Positions 34,043 through 46,100 of a stretch of 64,000 nucleotides of DNA are shown here, in pieces; the stretch's first letter is position 1, and each line of letters opens with the position of its first letter. The stretch is from assembly GCA_947359465.1 (NCBI GenBank), contig OX375876.1:67710998-67774997 (forward strand), read 5' to 3'. The position numbers and the translations under genes are program-made. The notes under the pieces are model-generated. The model was given only the letters and a program-made list of their open reading frames with translations. It made no database searches and had not been told where the DNA came from. The stretch is from Metellina segmentata. Taxonomy: Eukaryota > Arthropoda > Arachnida > Araneae > Tetragnathidae.

Positions 34043-36590
34043 TTATAAGATTTCTATGATACGATGTATATGATTCAATTTAGGAAATTTAACTTCAAAC
34101 TTAATATTATTTCTAAAACAAATTATATCTCCCTATTTTTACATCATAAAATTAATTCTTCACATAGTTTATAATTATAATTTGTAGTATCAGTAAATTA
34201 AAGACGGCTTTTATTAAATTTTAGGTCAGTATTTACTGTGGTAACTTCAATTATATTCTATATAATAGTAATATAGCACGCTGGGGCACCTCATACATAT
34301 TTTTAAATGACATAACATCATAATTTTTATTTTTTGACTTGTGTCACTTTTCTTGCCGGGTGCGATATGACACATATAAATATGTTGGTACAACAGCTTT
34401 GAAACAGTAGCTGTTTTAAGAGCATAATATGATTTTCAAATTCTTTGATGTTATGTACTGTTACTTAAGGATTTTTAGGCTTTGTATTCAGTATATTGTG
34501 TACATTTCATTAACTTATCTTTCTCGGGATAACATTTCACCAAAGAAAATTTTTAAAAGTTTGTAATACTTGAGCTTGATGTATCTATTTTTATTATCCA
34601 TCGAAGTATGACTATGCAGCGCAAAACAAGACGGACTAAAGAGCATCTGTCAAAGCCTCGTGCTAAATATGGACTAAAATGCTTTACTAATGCAAGTTGA
34701 TGAATACGATGCAGCAAATATATGTTTATCCCTGCATGATCTTTATTTATTTATCTACAATGATACAATCATATAGTTTGTGTGAATATAAATAAGTTGA
34801 AATGTTAAAATTCCACATAGCTAAACAAATTTTTAATTTACATGGGAAAACGAATTTTTTTCAAAAATATTATAATATCTGACATTTGAAATATTTTTAA
34901 ATTTTATGAAATATGTAATTTAATAATCATTTAAATGAATGATTCGTGTAGAATTACTTTTTTAATAACATCCATTTTCTTTCATGAATAGTTACACAAA
35001 CGTTAAAAACTGCTCGGTAAGGTAACTAAGAGTATTTTCATATGTAATATTTAGTTTTAACTTACAATATTAGTAAAGCATTACATTATTATTATTAATT
35101 ATTTATTATTACTATTCGACATGATACTCGTGTTATAATTAATAAAATATGTATGTAAGTATTCTGTAAGCTCTTAATTAAAACTACGTAATGTATTTAT
35201 CTAAATTTTCTGAGAGTATTACGTGTCATACTAAATACTGAAAAATATATATATCAGATGAACTGAATGGAAAAAGGATATTCAGATACTAAACTCACTA
35301 AAAAGTATCTTGAAAAGAAATTTAGCTTATTTGCAAAAAAAAATAAGACTTAGTGAACTTTACCAGTGTAAAGATCCTTCCATTCTGCTATATAAAAACT
35401 AACAAAATCATATCATGAAAATGTTGACTTACTGTGTTTCACTTGTAAGCCGCCGATAATTTTGCCATAGTTTGTTTTAAAACTACAATTTGTTGTCTGA
35501 TCTTTTCCTTTGAGATTGTTCCGTTTCCAACAATCTAATACGCCTCGATACAACCTCGATAAAAACGTTACTTTAAAGATATTATGAAGTGACTCTTTAG
35601 TAACTCGTGATCTCGCATAAATGCCACATCTTACACCTAAAAAACAAGTAAAATTTTAATATATGAATGTAATTCGCAGCGAAAAAGGAAGAAACCGATA
35701 TTATTGCACTTGGTCATCAAACACAATTTTCATTTCGTTGAACCCGTGTGGTCCACCTTAAAGCTATTTTTTCAATTCAGAGATTAATTTTGAATGAAAA
35801 CCATGTACTTGTTCAGAATGCGAATGACAATTATACTGGCCTGTTGAGAGTATCTTTAAATGAAACCGTGTAACTTTTTATTGATGCATGGAAAAATGCA
35901 AGTTTATATGAGATGAAAATTGTCTTGTACGGGTGATACCTATGTTAAAATCTTAAAATGCTCTGAATAAATTCGATTATCTACCAGACTTAATTCAAAA
36001 GGTTTTGTAGCTGTATGTGTTACTTCATTTAATAAAACTGAACTATTGTTACAATAGCGTGTGGTAAACCAAGGATATTTTAGGAAAGTTGGTTGAAATG
36101 AACATACGACTTAAGCAATAGTGAGCATAAACTACCTCATTTATGCTTCCAAGTTCTAGTCCTTTTATAAAATATGTTAGAAAAGAGAAATTGTTTCTAC
36201 CTTTTAATAATAAGATAAATTTAAAAAAATACTGTAATTTAAATTCCATAATTTTTTTTGCTTTTCAACAGACTGATACAACGATCTGAACATTCATAAT
36301 GTTCATTAAATTTCACAGCTTCTCCCAAATATTCAATTTAAGGTTAATTTATGTAACATAGTCAGCTGTTTTAACAAGAAACGACTATACATTTAAGCAA
36401 ACAATGAGTAAATAATTCATAAGCGAAGTTGAAAAATGTTCGATCCAACAGGGAGCATTATATGAGAATGTAATATAATAATTTCATGGTGGTGTTTGTA
36501 CAAACACACACACTTGAAAAGGGAAGGCAGAGTAACAAATTTCAGGGGGTGATAGAACACAACGAAATAAACACTTCTTACCATAGAATA
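34043..36590. other. No feature seen
   Basis: Very AT-rich sequence with no coding or repeat structure recognised. Confidence 0.45.
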
Positions 36591-36599
36591 TGATCGCAA

Positions 36600-37130
36600 G
36601 TGCAGCAGTTGACTCCTGGACACGTTCAGTTCGCACGCTGGTTTCTGCATCAGAATGGAGTGGACTTAGATATCCGGGCACACGTTTTGTTAACAGAGGA
36701 AGCCACAATTAGCCGTGAAGGCATTTTTAATATCCGAAATCCGCATGTAAAGACCAGCTGTAATCCACACGTAACGCTTCCACATTCCTGCCAACGACAC
36801 TTCACTTTGAAGGCAGGTATCTTAAACAACTACCTAGTGGCCCATACCTGTTACCGGAACGTTTCTATGGGGCGACTAACTTGGTTTTCCTCCAAGAAGT
36901 GTTGCTGTACCAGCAGCCATCTTCCGTAAAATGTGGTTCCAGCACGATGGCGTGTCAGGTACTTGCTTATCTTAATAGCACAATTCCAAGGCAGTGGATT
37001 GGGAGAGAGGGGGGGGGGCATCACTTGGCCCCCACACTCGCCCTATCTGTCTTCTCTCAATTTCTTTTTAGGGACATCTTAAATTTCTCATGTATGAGAA
37101 CCTCCATGGAAGGATCATGAATACCTTGTT
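36600..37130 (+). pseudogene. Tc1/mariner-superfamily transposase fragment (arthropod DDE type)
   Basis: The 109-codon frame reads HVQFARWFLHQNGVDLDIR, VLLTEEATISREGIFNIRN, HVKTSCNPHV and AGILNNYLVA. This matches the pattern QFARWFL, VLFTDEATFTREGIFN, NPH, AGIxNDYLIGP of a transposase family common in arthropod genomes. The catalytic Asp of TDEA is Glu here (TEEA). A following frame has MWFQHDGV, the second catalytic block, then SKAVDWERGGG matching RWIGRGG, and HLKFLMYE near the end. The N-terminal DNA-binding part is missing and several stops are present. Confidence 0.7.
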
Positions 37131-37163
37131 GCCAGACCTTCAGTGTATGAGGCAGAAGTACGC

Positions 37164-37164
<1 letters not shown>

Positions 37165-37216
<52 letters not shown>
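37165..37216. repeat. TA dinucleotide microsatellite
   Basis: About 25 consecutive TA units, ending in GTATATACACACAC. It creates a meaningless Ile-Tyr frame on the minus strand. Confidence 0.95.
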
Positions 37217-37220
<4 letters not shown>

Positions 37221-37222
<2 letters not shown>

Positions 37223-37795
37223 CACACACTCACTAACCTACAATAATGGACCGGACTCCAGCATATTTGCATAAAATCAGTCTAATTCTATCAGGGTGTT
37301 TTTTGTGGTATGGCCTGTGACCGTTACCTGTTGTTTCTGGTAAAGTGAACACCGCCGCTGCAAGAACAATTTGGAAAATCATGTTCTTCCTACTATCTGG
37401 CAATTTTATGGAATGGACGTATGTTACTTCCAGGACGACAACACTCCGTGTCATGTTGAAGCCTCTGTCAAGAGGTGGTATTAAAAATGGATAAAAAAAC
37501 GTCTTCCCTGGCATGCTCAGAGTCCCGACCTAAACTCCATAGAACATTTGCGGGACGAGTTACAGCGACGCTTACGGACCAAGAAACCACGTCCGAAATT
37601 CACAGATGAGTTGGCGATATTCTTCCAGAAAGAATCGATACAAATACCTATAGGTGTGTTTCAAAACCTTGTTGAAAATATTTCCAGGGGGATTTCTAGT
37701 GTAATTTTAGCACGTTGGTGACTATCCTCCTATTATTTCCCTTAAACTATCATATCTTGCTGTCCGGTCCATTATTGTAGGGTAGTGTGTGCATA
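37221..37795 (+). mobile_element. Internally deleted Tc1-type element, 575 bp
   Basis: The left end reads ACTCACTAACCTACAATAAT then GGACCGGAC. The right end on the opposite strand reads ACACTACCCTACAATAATGG then ACCGGAC. The inverted ends enclose only the C-terminal half of a transposase. The right border abuts the next Tc1 element at 37796 with no spacer beyond TA dinucleotides. Confidence 0.85.
37290..37723 (+). pseudogene. Tc1-type transposase, C-terminal half
   Basis: Over two frames it reads FQDDNTPCHVEASVKRWY (second catalytic Asp), then LPWHAQSPDLNSIEHLRDEL (catalytic Glu), QRRLRTKKPRPKFTDELAIF and ends ISSVILARW before TGA. The upstream part is scrambled by frame changes (LSGNFMEWTYV corresponds to the FGxD region). 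The DNA-binding domain and first catalytic Asp are deleted. Confidence 0.85.
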
Positions 37796-38992
37796 TACAC
37801 TGAAGAGCCAAACATTATGACCACCTACTCAATAACACGTTGCACCTCCTTTGGCCCTCAAAACAGCTGCAACTCGCATGGGTAGATGCCACAGGTTCTT
37901 GGTACATGACTTTAGACAGGTTGTACCAAATGTCTAAGCAGAGGTCACACAAAGTCCAGATATTCGGACAAGGTGGTGTTTCGGCTCTGAGCTGCCGCTC
38001 CATGACAACCCAAATGTGCTCTATCAGATAAAGATCCGGCGAGTTAGGTGGCCAGGACATAAAGTGGAATTCATCAATATGCTCCTCGAACCACTCCAAC
38101 ACAATCCATGCCTTGTGACATGGGGCATTGTCCTGCTGGAAGATTCCGTTTCCAGTTGGGAAGACAGACGCCATGTAAGGGTGCAACTGATCCGCAATGA
38201 TGTTCAGATAGTTCGCAGCGTTCATGGTCTGTTCTACCACAACTACGGGTCTCGAGCCGCCCATGAAAAGTCCCCCAAAGCATAATATCGCCTCCACCAT
38301 TCTATATATGACCTGTTGTACAAGAGGGGAGCAACTGTTTGTCTGGCAGACGGCGTACCCTGACACGATCATCGACGTGATGGATGAGAAATAGGGAGTC
38401 ATATGACCAGTCAACTCTGTTCCACTCACCCATGGTTCAGTCTCGATGTTTCCGGGCCAACTTTAGGCGTAGTTGACGATGACGCTTGGTCAACAGAGGC
38501 ACACGAGTGAGACGTCTGTTGCACAGTCCCATATCCAACAGTGTCCGGTGAACTGTGTATTCCGAAACACTTACGCTTGGACCTTCAGTGTATTGGGCAG
38601 TCAGTAGAGCCACTGTCTCACTCCGATTTTGCTTTACCAAGCGGGACAGTCTCTAACGTCCTTTTTCTTTGATGACGCTTGGACGACCAACACCTTGGCG
38701 TCTACTGCTGGTGTCACCGTCATTTATCTACTTTACATGAATACTAACAACGGTAGATCGTGAAAAACCTACCAGTCGTGGAATTTCGGGGATACTCGTT
38801 CCGAGTCTTCGTGCCATTACGATCTGCCCTCTATCAAGTTCGCTTAGATCAGCAGCCTTTAACAAAAGTAAATGCAAGAATGATTACTTACTTTCTTCAG
38901 TAGCAGTTAAATGGCATTCTCACTTAATCACGTCATGGAGACGAGTTCATTGAAAAATGTGGGGATGGTCATAATGTTTTGGCTCGTCAGTA
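37796..38992 (-). mobile_element. Tc1-type transposon, 1.2 kb, nearly intact structure
   Basis: Left end TACACTGAAGAGCCAAACAT and right end (opposite strand) TACTGACGAGCCAAAACATT both continue ATTATGACCA, giving about 28-bp inverted ends at TA borders. It starts directly where the deleted Tc1 element ends. It contains the longest open frame of the window. Confidence 0.9.
37815..38880 (-). pseudogene. Tc1-family (DD36E-spaced) transposase pseudogene
   Basis: The N-terminal region near 38850 reads ELDRGQIVMARRLGTSIPEI and SRSTVVSIHVK (helix-turn-helix). It is followed by KQNRSETVALLTAQYTEG, VSEYTVHRTLLDMGLCNRR and KRHRQLRLKLARKHRD ending at a stop near 38437. The catalytic part (37815-38429, 204 codons uninterrupted) holds WSYDSLF-type residues for the first Asp, GIFQQDNAPCHKAW (second Asp) and NSPDLYLIEHIW (Glu). 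By count, 36 residues separate Asp and Glu, more than the 34 of classical Tc1. Three or more stops interrupt the N-terminal half. Confidence 0.88.
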
Positions 38993-39084
38993 TATATATG
39001 TGTAAAGATTCAAAAATACTCAGTTTATCGTATTGAGGGTACATTCCAAACTTCGTATATTTCACCCGTTTTCAATGACTATTA

Positions 39085-39495
39085 CATTTGTTTATAAATT
39101 AAAAACCGTAATTCGTAAATACACAATAGTAAACAAAGAAAATAATTCATTTAGCACAAGGAAAACATTTCCAGGTTAACGAAAACCAACCCCCATTTAA
39201 ATATATATCCTCGTCCTCACGGGAACGCATTACTTCCAAACACACTGCCCTCAAAATAAGAGGGGAAATAATACAAATTGGCATAAACGTTACTTCGATC
39301 CCTTCAATAGAACATCATGAAATGAGTCCGCTTAATGTAATTTAACTTGGTCAAATTCTAAGAAATAATTCCAAGCAAAAGAACCTAGTAAATGATAACT
39401 TCGTAAGAGTGGGAAATATTTTTTCCCAAACCTTGAAGTGACTTTTTGCAAGATGAAAGTTACGTTCAAGAGGATGAGATATAAACATTTACCTA
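39085..39495 (+). repeat. Segmental direct repeat, copy 1 (about 410 bp)
   Basis: It is colinear with 40105-40480. Shared landmarks are TTTATAAATTAAAAACC, AATACACAATAG, GGAAAACATTTC, CCCCCATTTAAATA, GAGGGGAAAT, GAAATGAG, CGCTTAAT, GGAAATATTT / GGAATATTTC and TGCAAGATGAAAGTTACG. Similarity is high enough to see throughout. Not coding. Confidence 0.88.
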
Positions 39496-39565
39496 TTTTT
39501 ATTTCGTAAGCATAAGCGTAATTACATTTATAGAATTTCTCGTCAGTAAATTTTAATTCGCATGT

Positions 39566-40060
39566 AATTTAATCCGGTCTATCCCATCTTCCGGTTCTTC
39601 CTAAGTACCATGGAGACGAAAATACCCTCCATAGCTTGACATTTTTTACCATGCGTCTGGGAATAGTTTGACTAAGTATGGCCCTCTTTGCGCAATAAAA
39701 ACCTAACCATTTTTGCGTAAACCTAAGCACTTTTTTCAATGCCTCCTCTTCACATTCCAACTGATATGGAATTTAAACTGTTCATTCCAATTCTTTCTAA
39801 GCATTTTATAGACGAAAATACCCTATTTTTGTCACAACGAACTTTCGTTTGCTTTCCCACCATCGCTTGACATAATTTGTCATGTGTTTTGGTGCAGCTG
39901 GACCAAGTATGGTCTTTGAGTCTTAAACCGCAACCAATCTGAGCATACAAATATGTACTTTTAAATAACGTCCGCTTGGAATTGAAACGGTCCGTCCCAT
40001 CTTAATATTCATTCTAAACATCTTAGAGACAAAAATACCCTATTTTCCTCATAATCCGTT
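39566..40060 (+). repeat. Three diverged tandem units of about 200-215 bp
   Basis: AGACGAAAATACCC or AGACAAAAATACCC occurs at 39614, 39810 and 40026. Each is preceded by TTAAtCCGGTC / TTAAACTGTTC / TTGAAACGGTC and TTCTxxCTAAxCAT. Between them lie CTTGACATxxTTTxxCATG and ACCATT / CCAAGTATGG blocks. A fourth copy lies inverted at 40850-41000. Confidence 0.75.
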
Positions 40061-40104
40061 TTCAGTTACTTGCAATGTAACAAAATGCGTAGCTGATTGC
40101 ATAT

Positions 40105-40480
40105 GTTTATAAATTAAAAACCTCACTTAGGAAATACACAATAGAAAACAAGGAAAGTTCATTTAGCGCACGGAAAACATTTCTAGCTTATCGAAAACCG
40201 GCCCCCATTTAAATAGTTTTCTTCGCCCTCTCCCAAACACTGCCTTCCAAATTGGAGGGGAAATGATACAAACTGGCACAAAAGGGAATCTTACATCCAT
40301 TCCCTCCATCAGACTCCTTGAAATGAGACCGCTTAATTTAATTTAACTCGAAATAATTCTTTGCGAAAGTGGCGAAAGAACCTAATGGATGAGGGCTGCG
40401 TAAAAGCGGGGAATATTTCTCCCAAGCCCTGCAGCGACTTGTTGCAAGATGAAAGTTACGCCCAAGACGATGAGATACAA
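40105..40480 (+). repeat. Segmental direct repeat, copy 2
   Basis: Second copy of the 39085-39495 unit. It includes TTGTTGCAAGATGAAAGTTA and CGATGAGATACAAACATT at its end. The unit spacing of about 1 kb and the tandem units between copies suggest local duplication by unequal exchange. Confidence 0.85.
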
Positions 40481-40849
40481 ACATTGCATTTTTTCTGTTT
40501 CGAAAACATCTTGGAGTGAAGTAAAATTCTTCCACGAGAAAACAGAAGCCCGGGGAAAATAGAATTTGAATGAAGTTCCATTATACCCCTCCGAAATCAG
40601 CATGGAACATCGTTCCAGAAATTATTCCTTTCCCTCGAATTAAAGTGTTCCTTATTTGATTCACTCTGCTGTTGGAAGGGGTTCTTCCGAGGAAGTGGGG
40701 GGAAAGGATCTCCAGCGGGACTGGAACGGAAAAAGAACGTTAAAGAGGTATTTTCTGCAGCCTTTTGTGCGTTCTGACGGATCTGAATTATAGTTGGGTT
40801 TATTCGGAGGAGGTAGAACTACCAAGTCACTCGATTATGTCGGAACTGC

Positions 40850-41000
40850 ATAGCACTCAATATTCGGATATAAATATGCCCGTAAATTTTATTATATTGC
40901 AAGCAGCCCAAAATGGGTTGGGAGAAAAAGATGGTATTTTCGTCTCTAAGATGTTTAGGATGAATTCGATGGACCGTATTAAATTCCATATGTATTATAT
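40850..41000 (-). repeat. Inverted copy of the 39.6-40.0 kb repeat unit
   Basis: On the minus strand it reads ATATGGAATTTAATACGGTC, CCTAAACATCTTAGAGACGA and AAATACCATCTTTTTCTCC, matching the units at 39566-40060. This accounts for part of an open frame on the + strand (40765-41103), which is therefore not a gene. Confidence 0.75.
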
Positions 41001-41364
41001 TCGCGTGGAAGACTTATTGTGTAAAAGCATTTATTTTTATGCGAAAATTTTTTGGGTTTATGGCACGAGATCCATATTCTGCCAAGTTACTCAAACACAC
41101 TAGACAGATAATGCCAATCGGTGGACTTACACACGCAAAGGAAGTTTTACTGTTACAAAGGAGTGGAATACACTCAGGGGAAGTTAAAAAAGAATCGAAA
41201 CCTCACAATGTAAAACCAGTAAGGTTGCTAGGGCATTGGACAAACTCAATAAACCATTTGTGCAGAGAAAGTGAGCTATGAGAGTCTAAATGTAGGTGGC
41301 TGTAGTGTTTCTGGTGCGGTACATTCCTCTACATGCTTTTTGAACGTGACATCACTTGGATTGC

Positions 41365-41590
41365 TTTTGGTTGGTTAATTAGCATTGGGGTTTTATGGCG
41401 CAAGGGCCATATTTGGCCGTGGAGCGCAAGAGACAAGGTATATAATATTAAGTAACACGCACACAAAGAAAATTTTACTGACATTGAAGAGAAAATATAA
41501 ACCCAAGGAGGTATTTACCTGCCAGGAATCGAACCTAAGCCGCCTACAACTAGAGGGTTGTTAGAGCAGTGAGTCACGACAGTTTCTGGA
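41365..41590 (-). mobile_element. tRNA-derived SINE, third family, minus strand
   Basis: On the minus strand it reads GTGACTCACTGCTCTAACAA, CTAGTTGTAGGCGGCTTAG, then a perfect B box GGTTCGATTCC at 41525-41535. The body ends in GGCCAAATATGGCCCTTGCG and CCATAAAACCCC. No target duplication is evident, so the limits are approximate. The head is only loosely tRNA-like. Confidence 0.6.
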
Positions 41591-41942
41591 TTGTTTTTGG
41601 AATACGTTTACAGCACAACTAGTAAACATTTCAAGGAATAAATTCCTAATATGTTCCATTGCTGATTGGAAATTAGGTTAAATGCTAAACGTAGCTAAAA
41701 CTGCGATTAACAGCATTTTCAGATAATCCATCCTGACACACACACTAGAGCCTATGGATATTGGAAGTACATATTCTTGTTTTGTATTTCTTATTTATAT
41801 ACGCTATACTCCATAAAAATAGACGTACCAAGGAATTGTTCAATTGCGATAAAAATTGGTGGATATGAAGAATATACATAGAAAAACACACGAGTGAAAT
41901 TTAAGAACAATTGAATGGTTTATTTTAGACTTTGACCGTTAC

Positions 41943-42480
41943 TAAAGGCGCTTTCTCACGAATAAAGTTTAATTGATCGATTTTCGTTTATCGATAAATG
42001 TTGAATACGACTTGAATCAGTTTCTGTTTCTTAGCTCTTATTTCAACGGAAACGGATCCAGTTTAACAAGCAAAAATATAAAAATTACCATTGACAAATT
42101 ATTTAACAATAGCAAATCACATTTAAGGCATGGAACTGGTGTAAAATTTTCCGAAGATTTCAAATCCGTCGAAATTTTCACTCTATCTCTAACTATCGCG
42201 ACGGTACAAACTTGGCCTAGAGAATAAAAAAAAAACTTGTTTTGTTTCTCGAATAAAATAAACCACGTCAGATCATTTGTGTGGGAAATAACTCCAGAGC
42301 AGATGGCGGATGACTCCTCATCACTTTAAAGATAAAGATTGAATGGGTCAAACTTTTCTTGATACACTAAAAAATTGATCAACTCTATTCAAACAAAAGT
42401 TCTAACTATAGTTTTCATTCAAATTTTGTTGATCAACTATAATTGGTCAATTAAACTTGATTCGTAAGAGCAAGTCTTAA
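41943..42480. mobile_element. Inverted-repeat element of about 538 bp, possibly TTAA-bounded
   Basis: Left: GGCGCTTTCTCACGAATAAA then GTTTAATTGATC. Right on the opposite strand: GACTTGCTCTTACGAATCAA then GTTTAATTGACC. The ends are diverged inverted repeats of about 30 bp, bordered by TAAA on the left and TTAA on the right. No coding capacity. The insertion class is uncertain (piggyBac-like if the TTAA is original). Confidence 0.55.
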
Positions 42481-42483
42481 GAG

Positions 42484-43130
42484 AGGAAGTCAAAAAAGCG
42501 TTGGTCCACCTCTGGCCGGATTCCAAGCTGTCACCTGGTGTGGCATAGACTGAAAATGTTCCCGGATGGTGTCCTGCGGGATTTCGTGCCAAATTTTCTC
42601 CAACTGTCGGGTAAAGTTGTCAACACTCCGGGATTGGTGCAATCGCCTTCCTATAACGTCCAAAATGTACTCTATGAGAAAGAGAGCAGGAGAGCTAGCT
42701 GGCCAAGGAACTGTTGGGAAAGCTTGAAGAAAATTCATAGCAACACGTGCCTTGTGTGGCCAGCCATTATCTTGTTGAAAAGCAAATCCGGGGTGTCACA
42801 AAAGGAACGGTAACACAACCGGTCGTAGAGTGTCGTGTACATACTGCTGTGCTGTAAGTGTGACATAAATGACTACTAAAGGGGTCCGTCTATCAAAGAA
42901 GACAGTTCACAACGCCCTGTTGTGGGCATGTGTATTGCTCGATAGTAAGAGCAGGATCCCAACGCTGCCCTGGACGTCTCCAGTCATGTCTGCTGTTGTC
43001 GGCATGACACAGTTGGAAATAGACTTGCCACTAAAGACTATACGTCCCCAGTTAGCAACGTTGCAAGTGGATCGAGCCCAGCACCACTGTAATTTCGCAC
43101 ATTCTTGGTGCGTCGATTTTTTTTTGTTAT
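42484..43130 (-). pseudogene. Tc1-type transposase remnant, C-terminal part
   Basis: On the minus strand it reads RPGQRWDPALTIEQYTCPQQ and later FAFQQDNGWPHKARVAMNF (second catalytic Asp). The final frame holds WPASSPALFLIEYILDVIGR (Glu) and ends AWNPARGGPTLF before TGA. 32 residues separate Asp and Glu. Stops and frameshifts are present, and the N-terminal DNA-binding half is absent. It lies a few bases from the inverted-repeat element at 41943-42480. Confidence 0.8.
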
Positions 43131-46100
43131 GTAGTGTATATCACTCATATGTTTATGTTAGTTGTCTTACTCAGTTGTAACTATTTATAACCTGTTGTGT
43201 TGCTCCAGTGCGAAATTAATTAATTGCCATTACTATTACATGAAACTATTTAGATATAATTAGCTTTATTTTCTTAATTATATATTCATTGAATATGCAT
43301 GAAGCAATGATTGTATATCCAACTAATTATTATTATAACACTTAAACTCCTTTGCGAGGAATCGATTCTTTTAGTGGAGTTAAAATCTTAGGTTTCAGTC
43401 TGGTTTGTTCGTGAATGCTGAAAAGGCTTCCTAGTCTCAATTTAAAATTACAAGTATGTATAGGAAAGGGCACTTTTACACATTTTTTTTACTACACGAA
43501 TTAACAATTTTGATTGCATCGCAGGGATCGCATTAAAATCAATAAATCTGCAAAAACTCAAAATCTTTGAATCAGATTTATAATCGAATCCAGTGTAATA
43601 TCTAGTGTGGTGTAAAATAACAAGGAGAAACCCCCGTTGATATAATTTCCTCGCTATGCCTGTGTCCACCACCCCTGTTTATCTCATTAAGTACCGCGAC
43701 TAGATTAAGAAGTGTTTAAATCTAGAGTAACATTTCCTGTCGCCGGTGCCTAGATAAGTGAAAAGCAATTTCAACCGTCGGGTTGTAGAAGGAGAGGTAT
43801 AACATCGTTTTGCATAAAGCAAAGCGGCTCGTTTAATTATATTTAGATTATCATTATGTAGAACTCACAGGTTTTGGTTTTCTAATTAACTCACGGAACT
43901 CTCGCCTGGCAGATTATTCCTGGATTAAGACTTTTCCGTTACGCTGCCTTGGGACCTTATTGGCAGATATCGGAGCATGTGCATTATTTACTTTGAGGCC
44001 GTTTCTCTGCGAGGCATTGTATGGTAGTTTTCGTTACGATTTGCAATACTGTCGCTTCGAGTTGCGTTAATGTGAATGTCTTTAACAATTAATATCAGAA
44101 GTGTAAACAGATTTAGAGTCTCTTGGTATTGACTTTGCGAGTTGCATCGCCAACTTAAAATATCACCTTGAGGTTGTCAAATGATCGCAAACGCAGACAG
44201 TTAGGGAACGCGATAATTTGTGGAACTGGTTCTGTCAACTGTTAATTTCTAGTAGCTTTTCACATATGGTTAATATAGTTATTAAATTAAATCAATATTT
44301 TCATTGTTATAAATTTTGTACTAGTAGTAACTCATCGTTGACACCTTTCCTTAATATTATTACAAACGCTTGAGGGCTGTCAGTGCGTTACCTTTAAGTT
44401 CGATGGTTTTACTGGTTTTCGGAATATTTCATATTTTAAAAGAAAAATCGATCAGGCTACTGAGCCGAAGTTAAAATATTAAGACCGAAATTAGCTCGGA
44501 CATGAATTACTCTTATGAGTTCTGACAGTGTGATGATTATAATAGCGGAAAATATTTCAGATTTATAAATGTCACTTCCGTGTCTGCATCCATTATTGAA
44601 ATGAATAAATGACTCCTAGTTCATTTATTATGTTGCTGGTTATATCAAAATCCAAGGTAAGTTTAATCGACGTGATCGAGGCAATCATTCGATTGAATAT
44701 TATATTTTTCGCTTATTTTTGTACCATGAGGTCAAGATAAACAGTGTATAGACAACAGCTTCGTATAAATTTAAGAGATACTTACTTTATTTTTATGCAA
44801 GTCTGTACAGAAAAGATAGTCATTTGGATTATAATGTATAGGATGGTTTCATCATTAAATGGTTGTAATATGGTTTTTTCATTAAATGGTTGTAATATGG
44901 TTTCAAGATTCCACATCTATATGTCATAAGTAAAGAAATGTTGTTTTCCTAACTACTGAAAATATATCGAATAAAACGTTTGAATAAGAAATTGATCGTA
45001 TTTAAACCACCAATAATTAAAGTGAAATGTAACCTGCAAATATAAAACAGTTGATTTTATTTTGTAGGTAGTACTCCTTATAGTCAATAGCAGTATTTTT
45101 GATACTTTCATCTAAGTAGTGCATTCCTTCTTAAGAGTGCTGGTCTTAAGATAAATGTTCCATTTACGAAGAGAATGGTTATACATTATTGCGCAAAAGG
45201 GATTGAACACCACCAAGAAGGCATATTTTTGTGGTCTTACAGATCATATCTGAAAGACATTTTTAATGGTTGTTCCATCCGAAGTATGAGTGTGAAAAGT
45301 AATTTTGATATTTAAAAGTTCCTTAATTAGTAGCATTTTGCATTAATCTACGAGGGAAAAAGTTTTTCAGAAAACGCAGCTGCACATCACATAGGACGAA
45401 CCCCATGTTTCCAATCAGAGAAAGATAGTTCTAAAAATTAGTTTTAAAAAAATCAGTCTTTTACCACTTCTACTGTTGCATAAGATTTCCAGATGGTTGC
45501 TTGGCAGTCTTGGCTAAGAACAATTGTATGATAGACCCGTTCACTTAGCTATAATAAACGACCGTCTAATCGTAAATCTCTTAACACAAAAATATAAGGC
45601 ATAAAAGATAGGACAAAAAAAGATACAACAATTAAATAAAATGAAAATATAACACACTGACAGAGGAGTGAGCAAAAGCTACATTAACCTCTGACTGGTA
45701 AATATTTGTATCATTCAAATATGCAATTTAGCGTATTTGGGTATTTCGGGAAGGCAACAACTCCTGAAGATGTGCTCCTGGATGCGCAAATCATATGGTC
45801 TTGTGTGTATTGAATAGGACTTGGAACTCTACGGTAGGAGTGTACAAAATCTATTCTTAAACATGGTGGCGATGTTTTTTATATGTCGATGTTATTATGC
45901 TGTGGTAACTTTTATCTTATATGGAACAGGTCCAATATTCATAGTACGATTGAATCTAAGTTGTGTAGATATATTTTGAATAAATATGTTCTCTCTACAT
46001 GTTGGTAGTACTACGGATATCTTAAACGTTTCATTCGAGACAAGAATCCACTTGTCACTATCCATATACGTGGTGATCGACCTACAAACTACTAACTTAC

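Noticed and set aside
37057..37272. Minus-strand frame with a long Ile-Tyr run
   Set aside because: It is a translation of the TA microsatellite at 37165-37216.
40765..41103. 112-codon plus-strand frame
   Set aside because: It covers an inverted copy of the non-coding repeat at 39.6-40.0 kb.
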